Under the pieces are notes generated by a model that was not told where the DNA came from, did not search any database, and saw nothing but the letters and a program-made list of their open reading frames with translations. The translations under genes were made by a program, and so were the position numbers. This document shows positions 51,207 to 59,500 of a stretch of 64,000 bases of DNA, in pieces; position 1 is the stretch's first letter; each line of letters begins with the position of its first letter. Source of the DNA: GWC2-56-14 sp043731355 (lineage in GTDB: Bacteria > Nitrospirota > UBA9217); the NCBI GenBank assembly GCA_043731355.1, contig JAYTJE010000024.1, forward strand, positions 3,600 to 67,599, written 5' to 3'.

Positions 51207-52262
51207 CTACGGCAGTTTCGGATATTGCAGAACGATATCCTCGCCTGACAGCGCTTCAACTAAGAACGTTTTAAGAGAAGCCTTTTCCGCCGCGCTCAGA
51301 CCGAGCGGCTTGAGCGCCTCGTTCCCCTTGCCGCCTCCCTTATCGAAAAATTCGATCACTTCCTCAAGCGTCATAAAGATGCCGTTGTGCATGTAAGGTC
51401 CGGTCTTCGCTATCTCCCGGAGCGTCGGCGTCTTAAAGGCTTTCCAGTCTTTTTTATCTTTCGTGATGAGGTATCTGCCGAGGTCCTCGTTCAAGGTGCG
51501 ATAGTCGTCGAAGTGGTTCAGCTTTGCCACGAAACGCCGGGTTGCCGTGATCCGGGCGTCGGTCAGGTGTTCGGGATTTTCGGGAACGTTCAACGCGTGG
51601 AACCGATCATCGGAAAGCATGACCCCGCCGTGGCACTCGCCGCACTTTCCCTTTACCATGAAGACCACGAGCCCCTTTTTTGCATCATCGGACAACACTC
51701 CTGTATTGCCCTGGAGATGCCGGTCAAGAGGAGCGTTCTTCGATATCAGCGTCCGCTCGAACGCGGATAGCGCCATCCCGATGCGCTCCCGGGTGACCTC
51801 GCCGCCAAAGACCGTTTGGAAGGATAGAGAATATTCGGGGACCGCCCTGATCACCTCCTCAAGGTAATCGAGGTTCCGGTTCATCTCGAAAGCAGACATC
51901 ATGGGGAAAAGCGCCTGGTCCTCCAGCGTCTGGGACCGGCCGTCATGGAACAGGAACTTCTGAAAGCCGACGTTGATGAGCGTCGGCGCATTGCGCCAGT
52001 TCCGCGTTGTGGGGTAGTTCAACGAGATTTCAAGACCATCGGAAAATCCTTTATCCGGCTCATGGCAGGTGGCGCAGTTCATGGTGCCGTCCCCCGAAAG
52101 CCTCCGGTCGAAGAACAGTTTTTTCCCGAGCTCGATCTTTTCCGCTGTCTGGGGGTTCTGCTCCGGCACGGGAACGGAGGTGATGGGGAGAAGGTTGCCG
52201 GCAATTGCCGTACCTGTCAGGAGCAGCGCCAATGCGATCAATACAAACGTGCGTATAAACAT
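51207..52262 (-). CDS. Dihaem cytochrome c peroxidase
   Basis: Periplasmic peroxidase of 351 residues from the ATG at 52262, with GGAGG upstream. The signal peptide is about 1-20. Two c-haem sites, CATCH (about 61-65) and CGECH (about 208-212), are intact. Family blocks LGKKLFFDRRLSGDGTMNC and FKTPTLREIAKTGPYMHNG match CcpA/MauG. It ends in TAG and fdhE follows in the same reading frame. Confidence 0.92.
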   Translation of the reverse strand: MFIRTFVLIALALLLTGTAIAGNLLPITSVPVPEQNPQTAEKIELGKKLFFDRRLSGDGTMNCATCHEPDKGFSDGLEISLNYPTTRNWRNAPTLINVGFQKFLFHDGRSQTLEDQALFPMMSAFEMNRNLDYLEEVIRAVPEYSLSFQTVFGGEVTRERIGMALSAFERTLISKNAPLDRHLQGNTGVLSDDAKKGLVVFMVKGKCGECHGGVMLSDDRFHALNVPENPEHLTDARITATRRFVAKLNHFDDYRTLNEDLGRYLITKDKKDWKAFKTPTLREIAKTGPYMHNGIFMTLEEVIEFFDKGGGKGNEALKPLGLSAAEKASLKTFLVEALSGEDIVLQYPKLP

Positions 52263-52401
52263 GATTGACCTCCGCTTATATTGGGGAGACAATTAATTCG
52301 TCTTGAACTTCCTGGGCCCCGTACACTCCACAAGCTTGTCCAGGTTCTGAAGCGTAAGACACTTAGTGACGTTGTTTCTATATATGCTTCCCCCCCCCGG
52401 A

Positions 52402-52812
52402 CTACCCGATCCACACCACGTTCACCAGGTGTTCCACCTTCCTAAACTCGGGGTCCCCGGTCACAATACTTGCCTTCTGTTCCATTGCCGCCGCGAGCGC
52501 GAAACAATCCGCGTAAGAGATGCTGTGCTCGGCCTTGTATTCCGCTGCCTGGAATACGAGGCTGTTCGGCACGGGAAGCACGGTGAAACCCAGGCGCTCG
52601 ATATGAGCAAGGATCTCAACCTTCTTCCGGTCGCCGAAGACCCGCCTGGTGATGTAGATGATCTCGCCGAGGTTAATGGCGCAGATGAGCTTTTTCGCCC
52701 GAGTGCGGTGCGCGTGCTCAAGCAGGCGCGCGACCTGCTCGTGTCCTGGTTCCTTTTGGAAAAACTTCAGGAGCGCGTGGCTGTCGAACAGCAGCGGGCC
52801 CCTCGGGGTCAC
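52402..52812 (-). CDS. vapC: VapC-type PIN-domain toxin
   Basis: A 136-residue PIN-domain ribonuclease. The acidic residues are Asp in LLFDSHALL, Glu in INLGEIIY, Asp in SYADCFA and Asp in IVTGDPEF, all four present. The start is GTG at 52812, overlapping the stop of the antitoxin gene (GTGA). The final bases before the stop are followed by a C-rich run. The target RNA is unknown. Confidence 0.92.
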   Translation of the reverse strand: MTPRGPLLFDSHALLKFFQKEPGHEQVARLLEHAHRTRAKKLICAINLGEIIYITRRVFGDRKKVEILAHIERLGFTVLPVPNSLVFQAAEYKAEHSISYADCFALAAAMEQKASIVTGDPEFRKVEHLVNVVWIG

Positions 52813-53036
52813 TTGTAGTCGCTCCTGCGCTCCCGGAGCAGCTGCCCGGCAAGTGATGGGCGCGACGGCAGAGACCCCTGGGCCGCCTTGATGGGGTCCT
52901 CTACCGGCGGAACCAGGTAGATGATCCCGCTATACTCCATGATCTGAAGTTCCGTGCCGGGCTCGATGTGGTACTTTTTTCGCAGTCCGGCGGGAATCAC
53001 AATCTGGCCCTTGGCAAGCGTTTTGACGAAAGACAT
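52809..53036 (-). CDS. vapB: AbrB/MazE-type VapB antitoxin
   Basis: A 75-residue protein. The SpoVT-AbrB domain is at the N-terminus (KTLAKGQIVIPAGLRKKYHI) and binds the promoter. The C-terminal part (PIKAAQGSLPSRPSLAG) is the toxin-binding tail. It precedes vapC, coupled by overlap. Confidence 0.92.
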   Translation of the reverse strand: MSFVKTLAKGQIVIPAGLRKKYHIEPGTELQIMEYSGIIYLVPPVEDPIKAAQGSLPSRPSLAGQLLRERRSDYK

Positions 53037-53272
53037 GGCAGGTTGACCTCATTTTAGAGTATGTATGTTTAACAAATTTCCAATATTGTATAACCAGTTC
53101 CCGCTATTGTCAACAGAGTTTCACGAAGTCCCGAAGGGGAAGTTGAATCAGCACGTGCTGGCCGATTATAGTACATGGTCTGTAATTGTCAAGGTTTTCG
53201 ACGGGTTTTGCACGGGTTTTGGGGTTATCGACAGGACTTTCTTCGATGGATCAGCGAATGCGCACTCAGAAA

Positions 53273-53860
53273 TCAGCGCGAAGTGCGCAGTTCTTCATCG
53301 ATAATCTTCTTGAAATATTCAAACGGCCGCTCGCCCACGACCCTGCGGCCGTTGATGAAAAACGTCGGGGTATTGTAGAGGTCCATGTCCAAGGCGAGCT
53401 TTTTGTCCCGTTCGATCTCCGCCGCATGTTTCTTTTCGTCAAGGGATGTTGTGAATTTTTTCAGGTCGAGCCCCAGTTCCTGCGCATACCTGATGAGGCC
53501 GGCCCGGTCGAGCACCGGGGAGCGTTTAAACAAGAGGTCATGCATTTCCCAGTATTTTCCCTGGTCCCTGGCGGCAAGCGAGGCTTCGGCGGCGATATGG
53601 GAATAATCGCGGTAGATATAGGGATAGTTTTTGATAACGAGCCTGATCTTTCCCTGATAGGTCTCCATGATCTTTTTGACGGTCGGACCGGCCGCCTTGC
53701 AGTGCGGTCATTGGAAATCGATGAATTCGACGATCGTCACCAACGCGTTCATGGGACCGGTTGAGGGAGAATCGCCGAGCGGTACGGAAAAGCGTTTCTC
53801 CTCGGCAACGGCGGATATTGCAATAAGGACACCGACGATGATAAGAGCAAGCTTTTTCAT
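53273..53860 (-). CDS. DsbA-like thioredoxin-fold protein, probable selenoprotein
   Basis: Reading through TGA at 53708-53710 gives a 195-residue exported protein: signal peptide (about 1-19, KKLALIIVGVLIAISAVA), then VTIVEFIDFQ-U51-PHC54, then the DsbA helical insertion and the cis-Pro part NTPTFFINGRRVVGE (about 160-174). In Cys-type homologues the redox motif is FxDFQCPxC, so TGA replaces the first active-site Cys, giving UxxC. A hairpin with a GGUCC loop sits 19-23 nt after the TGA. If not Sec, the gene is a nonsense-mutated pseudogene. It would be a periplasmic thiol oxidoreductase. No Sec machinery is in the window. Confidence 0.75.
53678..53696 (-). promoter_or_regulatory. Candidate bacterial SECIS hairpin
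   Basis: Reading the message 12-30 nt after the TGA: GGCGGCC pairs with GACCGUC (one C-A mismatch, one G-U) around the loop GGUCC. The GGU in the loop starts 19 nt after the TGA, the same distance as the GGUC loop of the E. coli fdhF SECIS. Counted by hand only. Confidence 0.6.
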
Positions 53861-53961
53861 GGAATAAGTCTCCTTTCCATTGACCTTAAAAAACGGCGGT
53901 AGGACGCGGATGTACGCTGATTTTCGCGGATAAGACCAAACCATTCACGTGAAAAGGACTT

Positions 53962-54045
53962 TTACCACGAAGTGCGCGAAGTTAAAATCAATACTTTGAT
54001 TTTGTCTTTTTCATTTTTTCGTGAGCTTCGCGCTCTTCGCGGTGA
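53962..54045. repeat. Dispersed intergenic palindrome, CACGAAG type, second copy
   Basis: TTACCACGAAGTGCGCGAAG and CTTCGCGCTCTTCGCGGTG face each other around an AT-rich middle. It is the relative of 27932-28029. It lies between the selenoprotein and HMA genes. Confidence 0.7.
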
Positions 54046-54066
54046 AAAGGCTTTGCGGTGGCTCAA

Positions 54067-54282
54067 CTACTCATCGATCCGGTACCCGAGCTTCTCGATG
54101 CTGTCTTTGGTGATCTTCGTCAGTTCTTTTTCATCCAGCGCGGTCTCGTCGAACCGGACCGCTATCTTCCCCTGCTCTACGTCGACGGACTCCACTCCAT
54201 CCATACCGCCGACAAATCGCCGCAGCGCCAGAGAGCACTCTTCGCAGAGATTATTCCTTACGCTAAACAGCGCAACTTTCAT
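54067..54282 (-). CDS. Heavy-metal-associated domain protein
   Basis: A 71-residue single HMA domain from the ATG at 54282, with GGAGGAG upstream. The ferredoxin-like fold keeps CEEC at about 13-16 (NLCEECSLALRRFVGGMDGV) as a metal site instead of the usual CxxC with hydrophobics, and DVEQGKIAVRFDE after it. It may carry copper or mercury, or be a small redox partner. It lies just upstream of the probable selenoprotein. Confidence 0.8.
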   Translation of the reverse strand: MKVALFSVRNNLCEECSLALRRFVGGMDGVESVDVEQGKIAVRFDETALDEKELTKITKDSIEKLGYRIDE

Positions 54283-54333
54283 GGATTTCGTCTCCTCCTT
54301 CACCGGTCATATCAGGCAACAATTGCCTGCGCG

Positions 54334-55542
54334 TCATTTATTGTCCTCGTCCACGGCTTTTTTCAGCATGTCGAGGATTCCCGGGATGGCCGAGGTCACC
54401 CGGTTCCAGTTCGGGATAAGCGGGGCGACCATGAGATTTTCCATGAACGCTTTCGATGCCTGGCTGATGGCCCGGGTAAAGGCTTCAACCGCCTTCGCCT
54501 CTTCGTGCCGGTCGAACTCCAGACCGTTGATCGCGGCATCGGCCTCGTACTTCATGATCGTGTCCTCGGCCTGCCTCAGGTAGGCGACGGACAGGGACTT
54601 GAAAAATCCGTCTGAGAACACGACCCCCTCGGAGGCGAGCGTCCTGAAAATGGACTTGCAGATGTCCACGGTCATCTTCATCAGGCCTTTTTCCGCGTCA
54701 TCGGGCGAAAGCGCCTGATGCTTATGTTCGTACGTCTCGGCGATGTCCACCTGACACACCCGCCGCGGCGAGTAGTTGCGGTATACTTCGGCCAGCGAAC
54801 CGACCTCCAGGCCCCAGTCCCAAGGTATGCGGTTGACCCTCGCGAGGTCGATGTTCATGGCAAACTCGCCGGCCAGCGGATAGCGAAAACTGTCGATGAA
54901 TCTGAGGAACCGGTGCTCCCCTCCCAGGTTCTGGAGAGACCGCACGAGCGGGGTCACAAGAAGACGCGTGACGCGGCCGTACATCTTGTTCGTGACCCTG
55001 CTGTAATAGCCCTTGCAAAAAACATAGTCCAGGTTCGGATTGGCCACGGGATAGCACAACCGCGCAAGAAGCGCCCTGCTGTAGTTCACGATATCACAGT
55101 CATGGAGCGCGATGACGTCGCAGGCCCCGCTCGCGAGCACATACCCGTAGGCCAGCCAGGCGGACCGCCCTTTGCCCCGCTCACCGACATCGAGTCCGTT
55201 CCGTTTGAGCGTATCGTAGATTTCCATGATGCGCTTGCCGTCATTATGGATGATCCTGACGTTGCCCGGGATCGGGGCCATAAACTCCCTGGCACGCTGA
55301 AACTCCTTGTCCGAGGCCTTGTCCAGCACCAGCACGAGCTCGCGCAGGTATCTCACCTTCGACAGTTCCTGCACGATCCCCGGCATGGCCGGTCCCTCGA
55401 ACTCGGAGTAGAGCGCGGGAAGGACGAGCGCGACCGGACGGGTCTTGGAGAACTGGAGCAGCTCCCCTTCGAGCCGCTCGAGCGAAGGCTTGCCGAGCTG
55501 GTGGAGCGTCGTAATGATCCCGGTCTGATAAAAATCGGACAT
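54334..55542 (-). CDS. Glucosyl-3-phosphoglycerate synthase-like glycosyltransferase (GT81-like)
   Basis: A 402-residue GT-A glycosyltransferase. The donor block is GKGRSAWLAYGYVLASGACD, then the metal-binding region (ALHDCDIVNYS), then GRVTRLLVTPLVRSL and GEFAMNIDLAR with WGLEVGSLAEVYRNYS. The pattern is that of GpgS, which adds glucose to 3-phosphoglycerate. It is the first step to glucosylglycerate, an osmolyte. The phosphatase needed for the second step is probably the HAD gene at 59501. Confidence 0.75.
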   Translation of the reverse strand: MSDFYQTGIITTLHQLGKPSLERLEGELLQFSKTRPVALVLPALYSEFEGPAMPGIVQELSKVRYLRELVLVLDKASDKEFQRAREFMAPIPGNVRIIHNDGKRIMEIYDTLKRNGLDVGERGKGRSAWLAYGYVLASGACDVIALHDCDIVNYSRALLARLCYPVANPNLDYVFCKGYYSRVTNKMYGRVTRLLVTPLVRSLQNLGGEHRFLRFIDSFRYPLAGEFAMNIDLARVNRIPWDWGLEVGSLAEVYRNYSPRRVCQVDIAETYEHKHQALSPDDAEKGLMKMTVDICKSIFRTLASEGVVFSDGFFKSLSVAYLRQAEDTIMKYEADAAINGLEFDRHEEAKAVEAFTRAISQASKAFMENLMVAPLIPNWNRVTSAIPGILDMLKKAVDEDNK

Positions 55543-55556
55543 GGGCCTTCCTCCCG

Positions 55557-56261
55557 TCAGATGTGTTCGATATCGTCCTTCGCCCCCTTCGCGCTTTTTT
55601 CCACGCTTTCCCGTTCTATCATCCGCCTCGCCGCGTCAATACCGCCCACGCCGAACGCTATGGCGAGGGCCGCGACGATGCCGCCGAAGATGATCGAGAA
55701 GGCGGCGAGCACGATGCCGGGCGCGACCTGGAGCTGTTCCAGGACCATGGCAAGCACCAGGACGGTCAGGAGGAGGCGTATGGCCTCCGCAAGCATCCTG
55801 GCATAGTGAAATCCGTTGTTCACGGCCGCGATCAGCGCGGCCCGGCTGACAAATCCGGCGAGAACATAACCGATGACCAGGATCAGGACCGCGGAAAAGG
55901 CCCGGGGAAGATACTGGAAGAACTGGGCAACGAGCTGATCGACGACCGTGATCTTGAGCGCGTTCAGGCCGCCCATCAGCACGACAATGATCAACAGCCA
56001 GAAAACGATAGCGCCAAGCGCGAGCGAAGGCCTCGCCCAGAGATCCCCCTTGCGAAGCAGCGCGGTCACCCCCATTCTGTCGGACCAGCTGTCAAACTTG
56101 ACCGCCGCCAGGAACCTCACAAAAACGAGCCTGACGACCCTGGCCAGCAGTATCCCGAGGAGCAGAATGACCAGCATGGCCAGCAGGTTGGGCAGGAAGC
56201 TCTTTATCATGAGAAACACTTCCTGCAATGGTTCGAGTATCAGATTAAAGAAATCCGTCAT
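55557..56261 (-). CDS. MscS-like membrane protein without a channel core
   Basis: A 234-residue protein with four or five helices. The repeated hydrophobic segments and the RAVLILVIGYVLAGFVSRAA type motif are those of the 'TM_helix' repeats found in small MscS-related proteins. There is no clear MscS beta domain. It lies 17 bp after the mannosylglycerate-synthase-like gene. A role in osmolyte release or membrane tension is inferred from context only. Confidence 0.65.
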   Translation of the reverse strand: MTDFFNLILEPLQEVFLMIKSFLPNLLAMLVILLLGILLARVVRLVFVRFLAAVKFDSWSDRMGVTALLRKGDLWARPSLALGAIVFWLLIIVVLMGGLNALKITVVDQLVAQFFQYLPRAFSAVLILVIGYVLAGFVSRAALIAAVNNGFHYARMLAEAIRLLLTVLVLAMVLEQLQVAPGIVLAAFSIIFGGIVAALAIAFGVGGIDAARRMIERESVEKSAKGAKDDIEHI

Positions 56262-56278
56262 GGCGCGCCTCCCGAAAG

Positions 56279-57538
56279 TTATTTCCAGTTTGTTGCCAGA
56301 TATTCCTTGTTGCGCTCAAAGAACTGGCAGAGTTTTTCGATCTCCGCCTCCGCCTCTTGCTGACCCAGCTGCTCCACCTCCAAGATGAACGACGCGGTCT
56401 TCCCGAGATACAGCGGCGTCAGGGACTTTATGAGATGTTCGGCCGGCAGTTTCTTTTTGTGATAGGCCAGGGCATAATCATAGATGATGCGCGTCCAGAG
56501 CGCGAGCGGGAAACGAAACTCCCGGTCACCCAGTGTGCCGAGCCTTTCCACTTCCTTGAAATCGCCCGCCCCGAGAATATCGGTCCAGAGGGCGCCGAGG
56601 TTTTTAAGGCCTTCCCGGAACAGATGCAGCATTCTCGGAGTATTCACGTTAATCGGCTCCAGTCCGACCGAGTACTCAAAACCAAAGGCGCCCACCGGTT
56701 CTGACCCGCGGACCGGCTTCCAGGCAGCGCTGTAGGTTTCCATGAGCCCGAACGTGGCGCCGACCACCTGGTAGAGCATGGAGCTCAGATCTGAACCGGG
56801 GTCCTTGGCATCATGGATCTTGGCGCCGAGAAAAGACTGGGTCACCTTGAACTGGTTCGCCAGGGCGGTCGTGGTCATCCAGATGTCGATGCCGAAGCGG
56901 GCCACGTCGGTCTGCCAGACGTCCTTGGTGAGATAGAATTCGGCAAGCCTGCCCGAGAAGCCGAAATCGCCGCCGATGGGCTGGCGCACACGCTTGCCGT
57001 ACAGCGCCCGGGTCAGCGGATACACGATGCTGTTCGTGATGGTGCCGTCGTACTTATGCCGGTGGTACAGCGGCGCCACATAATCGAACCCGCCCGCAAG
57101 CACCGGCTTCACTAAAAGCTCCACCCATTCAGGGGTGATGCTCCTGAGGTCCGAGTCCACCACAACGCAGGCCTTTGCGTCGAGCGCCCCGGCCACTTCA
57201 AAGATCGTGCGGAAGGCGCTTCCCTTTCCCGGGATGCCGGAATAGGGGGTCGCTATCTTGAACAGAGGCTCCACGCGATGGTGAAGGAGGAGGGAGGCAT
57301 AGTTTTCGATGGAGGTGCTCCGGACCACCTCGAGCGTATTGTCCGTTGAACCGCCGTCGGAATTGACGAGCACACTCTTACGGTCAGGGAAATACTTCGC
57401 CAGGCCTGCCTGCACGGCCCTGACCACGTGGCCGATCGTACGGGCGTTGTTGAAGCTCGGTATGCCGACAACGATGTCGGCGGACCCGACCTGCTTGACA
57501 AACTCCCGGACCTCCTGACGTTGAACGAGCTCAGCCAT
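56279..57538 (-). CDS. Mannosylglycerate-synthase-like glycosyltransferase (GT78/GT2-like)
   Basis: A 419-residue GT-A enzyme. It has PGKGSAFRTIFEVAG, the metal DxD in VVDSDLRSITPEWVEL, QPIGGDFGFSGRLAE, and DVARFGIDIWMTTTALA. The PGKG-DSD-QPxGG-GIDxW series matches the mannosylglycerate synthase family (GT78). The donor may be GDP-mannose or UDP-glucose. It sits beside the GpgS-like gene, so the two may give two solutes or two routes to one. Confidence 0.72.
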   Translation of the reverse strand: MAELVQRQEVREFVKQVGSADIVVGIPSFNNARTIGHVVRAVQAGLAKYFPDRKSVLVNSDGGSTDNTLEVVRSTSIENYASLLLHHRVEPLFKIATPYSGIPGKGSAFRTIFEVAGALDAKACVVVDSDLRSITPEWVELLVKPVLAGGFDYVAPLYHRHKYDGTITNSIVYPLTRALYGKRVRQPIGGDFGFSGRLAEFYLTKDVWQTDVARFGIDIWMTTTALANQFKVTQSFLGAKIHDAKDPGSDLSSMLYQVVGATFGLMETYSAAWKPVRGSEPVGAFGFEYSVGLEPINVNTPRMLHLFREGLKNLGALWTDILGAGDFKEVERLGTLGDREFRFPLALWTRIIYDYALAYHKKKLPAEHLIKSLTPLYLGKTASFILEVEQLGQQEAEAEIEKLCQFFERNKEYLATNWK

Positions 57539-57597
57539 AGGCGCCTATCCCTGTTTTTAGTATAGCCCAATGAAAGGTCCCTGTAAATCCTACCCTG

Positions 57598-58866
57598 CTA
57601 TCGCTGGATCAGAATAATCTGGATATCCATCACGTTCGTACCGGTCGGTCCGGTCATAAGGTGGCGCTTTTCCTTGTCCAGAGCATCAAGTTTGCTGAAA
57701 AAATAATAGGAATCGTTGTTTCTTAGATACGGTTCGGGATGGACGCCGTATTCCCGGGCCTTTTGGGCTGTTGACCCGTCCACGAAGGCGCCGGCGGCGT
57801 CTGTGGGGCCGTCCGTGCCATCCGTGCCTGCCGAGAGCAGGGTGACGCCGGGCGTACCCGCGATCTCGATCGCAAAGGCCAGGGCAAGCTCCTGGTTCCG
57901 TCCGCCTTTGCCGTTCCCGCGAACGGTGACCGTTGTCTCGCCGCCGTACAAGAGGCAGCGCCGCTCGCCCGGACCCAGCTCATCCCGTGTCTGCAAGGCC
58001 TTCCGCGCCATCAGACGGGCCGCATCCCGCGCTTCGCCCTGAAGCTCCGCCGTGACCACTTCCGCCCGCCATCCCAGGGACGCAGCCTTCTCCCGGGCGG
58101 CGGCAAGGGCTTGAGCAAGGCTTCCGACGATAACGTTCCTTGTGTTCAGGAAACAAACGTCGCCGCTTTTCACGGTTTCCGGCTCCTGCCCAGCCTTTCC
58201 TCGTTCGAGGAATAAGACCACCTGCGATGGCGCCGCGGCTTTTAATCCATACTTTTCGATAACCGTTGCGGCATCGGCAAAGGTCGAGGTATCGGACGCC
58301 GTAGGCCCTGAGGCGATCACCTCGAGCCGGTCGCCGATGACGTCGGAGAGGATCAGCGTCACCACCGTTGCCGGGTGGGCGATCTGCGCGAGCCTGCCCC
58401 CCTTTACCGCCGAAAGGTGCTTCCGCACCGCGTTCAGATCATCGATGGTCGCACCGGCCCTGAGGAGTAATTCTGTCGTTCTCTGCTTATCCTCCAGCGT
58501 GACCCGGGGGAGCGGCGCTACCAGCAGCGATGAACCGCCTCCCGAGAGGAGACAAATTACCAGGGTCTTCGCATCAGCGCGCCGGACCAGCTCAAGGATC
58601 CTCCGGGTGCCCTGAACTCCCGCTTCATCGGGAAGCGGGTGGCCGGCCTCGATCTGTTCGACAATCCGGAGCCCCGCAGTATGACCTTTTTTCACGATGA
58701 TGAGCCCCTCGCTGATCCGTTCGCCCAGCGCGTCCTCCATCGCCAAAGCCATGCGTGCCGTTGCCTTCCCTGCCCCTACGAGGAGGATACGGGTGTAGGC
58801 GCCCAGTTCATACCTGGCTCCCGCCGCATAAAAATAGCCATTCTCAATGTGTGCCGCCCTGGTCAC
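57598..58866 (-). CDS. Glycerate kinase, GK-II/MOFRL type
   Basis: Phosphorylates D-glycerate. It is 422 residues from GTG at 58866. The DUF4147 core has RILLVGAGKATARMA, LLSGGGSSLL and VRKHLSAVKGGRLA; the C-terminal MOFRL domain has YGGETTVTVRGNGKGGRNQE and SAGTDGTDGPTDAAGA. Homology starts earlier, in frame, at ILRDHCREIYTAALTAVDP, which has AGGAG before an ATT (58932) or CTG (58929) but no standard start. The true start is probably there. It could link glycerate to the phosphoglycerate pool used by the glycosyltransferases. Confidence 0.9.
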   Translation of the reverse strand: MTRAAHIENGYFYAAGARYELGAYTRILLVGAGKATARMALAMEDALGERISEGLIIVKKGHTAGLRIVEQIEAGHPLPDEAGVQGTRRILELVRRADAKTLVICLLSGGGSSLLVAPLPRVTLEDKQRTTELLLRAGATIDDLNAVRKHLSAVKGGRLAQIAHPATVVTLILSDVIGDRLEVIASGPTASDTSTFADAATVIEKYGLKAAAPSQVVLFLERGKAGQEPETVKSGDVCFLNTRNVIVGSLAQALAAAREKAASLGWRAEVVTAELQGEARDAARLMARKALQTRDELGPGERRCLLYGGETTVTVRGNGKGGRNQELALAFAIEIAGTPGVTLLSAGTDGTDGPTDAAGAFVDGSTAQKAREYGVHPEPYLRNNDSYYFFSKLDALDKEKRHLMTGPTGTNVMDIQIILIQR

Positions 58867-59074
58867 CGCAGTGTAGGGGTCAACGGCAGTGAGCGCGGCA
58901 GTATAAATTTCCCTACAATGGTCCCGCAGAATAGTACTCCTGGCATGTCAAGATGATCACAGCGAGCTGCAATTGCTTCCCGGGGGGGCAAGGACGGAAC
59001 TGACCTCACGCAACGACGATCAAAGAGAACATGTCCCCTCCCCCGGCCGGACCGGTGTGTGCATCAAAGGTCTT

Positions 59075-59425
59075 CTATTTTGCTTTCTTTGTTCTGGCCG
59101 AACGGGGTTCTTTTTCGAGATCGGCGATCTGCGCATCGAGTTTTTTTATCTGCGCTACGAGGTCCTTCACCTGGGGATCGAGCGCAGGGTTCTTGACCCG
59201 GGACCCCATGAGCGCATAGACACGGGCGCCCAGGTCGGTCACCCCTTCATGCACCTTCGCCTTGAGCGTCAATATCTTATACTGACGCTTTCCCTCATCG
59301 GTCAGTTCCCCTGCCGTCTTTTGAGCGACGATGGCCCCTTTTTTCATGGCCGCCATGCCCTTCTCCATGCCCTTTTGCAGGTCTTTCTTGATACCTTCCC
59401 AGTCGATACTTTCAAAATAACCCAT
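59075..59425 (-). CDS. Small coiled-coil protein
   Basis: A 116-residue, highly charged and helical protein (MKKGAIVAQKTAGELTDEGK; later VKDLVAQIKKLDAQIADLEK). The C-terminus is basic (RSARTKKAK). No signal peptide, no enzyme motif. It is located between the phosphatase and the glycerate kinase, and co-regulation with them is possible. Confidence 0.6.
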   Translation of the reverse strand: MGYFESIDWEGIKKDLQKGMEKGMAAMKKGAIVAQKTAGELTDEGKRQYKILTLKAKVHEGVTDLGARVYALMGSRVKNPALDPQVKDLVAQIKKLDAQIADLEKEPRSARTKKAK

Positions 59426-59500
59426 GGCAATGCCTCCTCTTGCAGAGATAGGATAATTTGACCTGGTGATGCCGTTCTTTATGAGTATACCATGCCGAGA

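Noticed and set aside
51207..51209. TAG between peroxidase and fdhE as a pyrrolysine codon
   Set aside because: The peroxidase ends at its normal family length, so TAG is an ordinary stop; no fusion of these two proteins is known to me.
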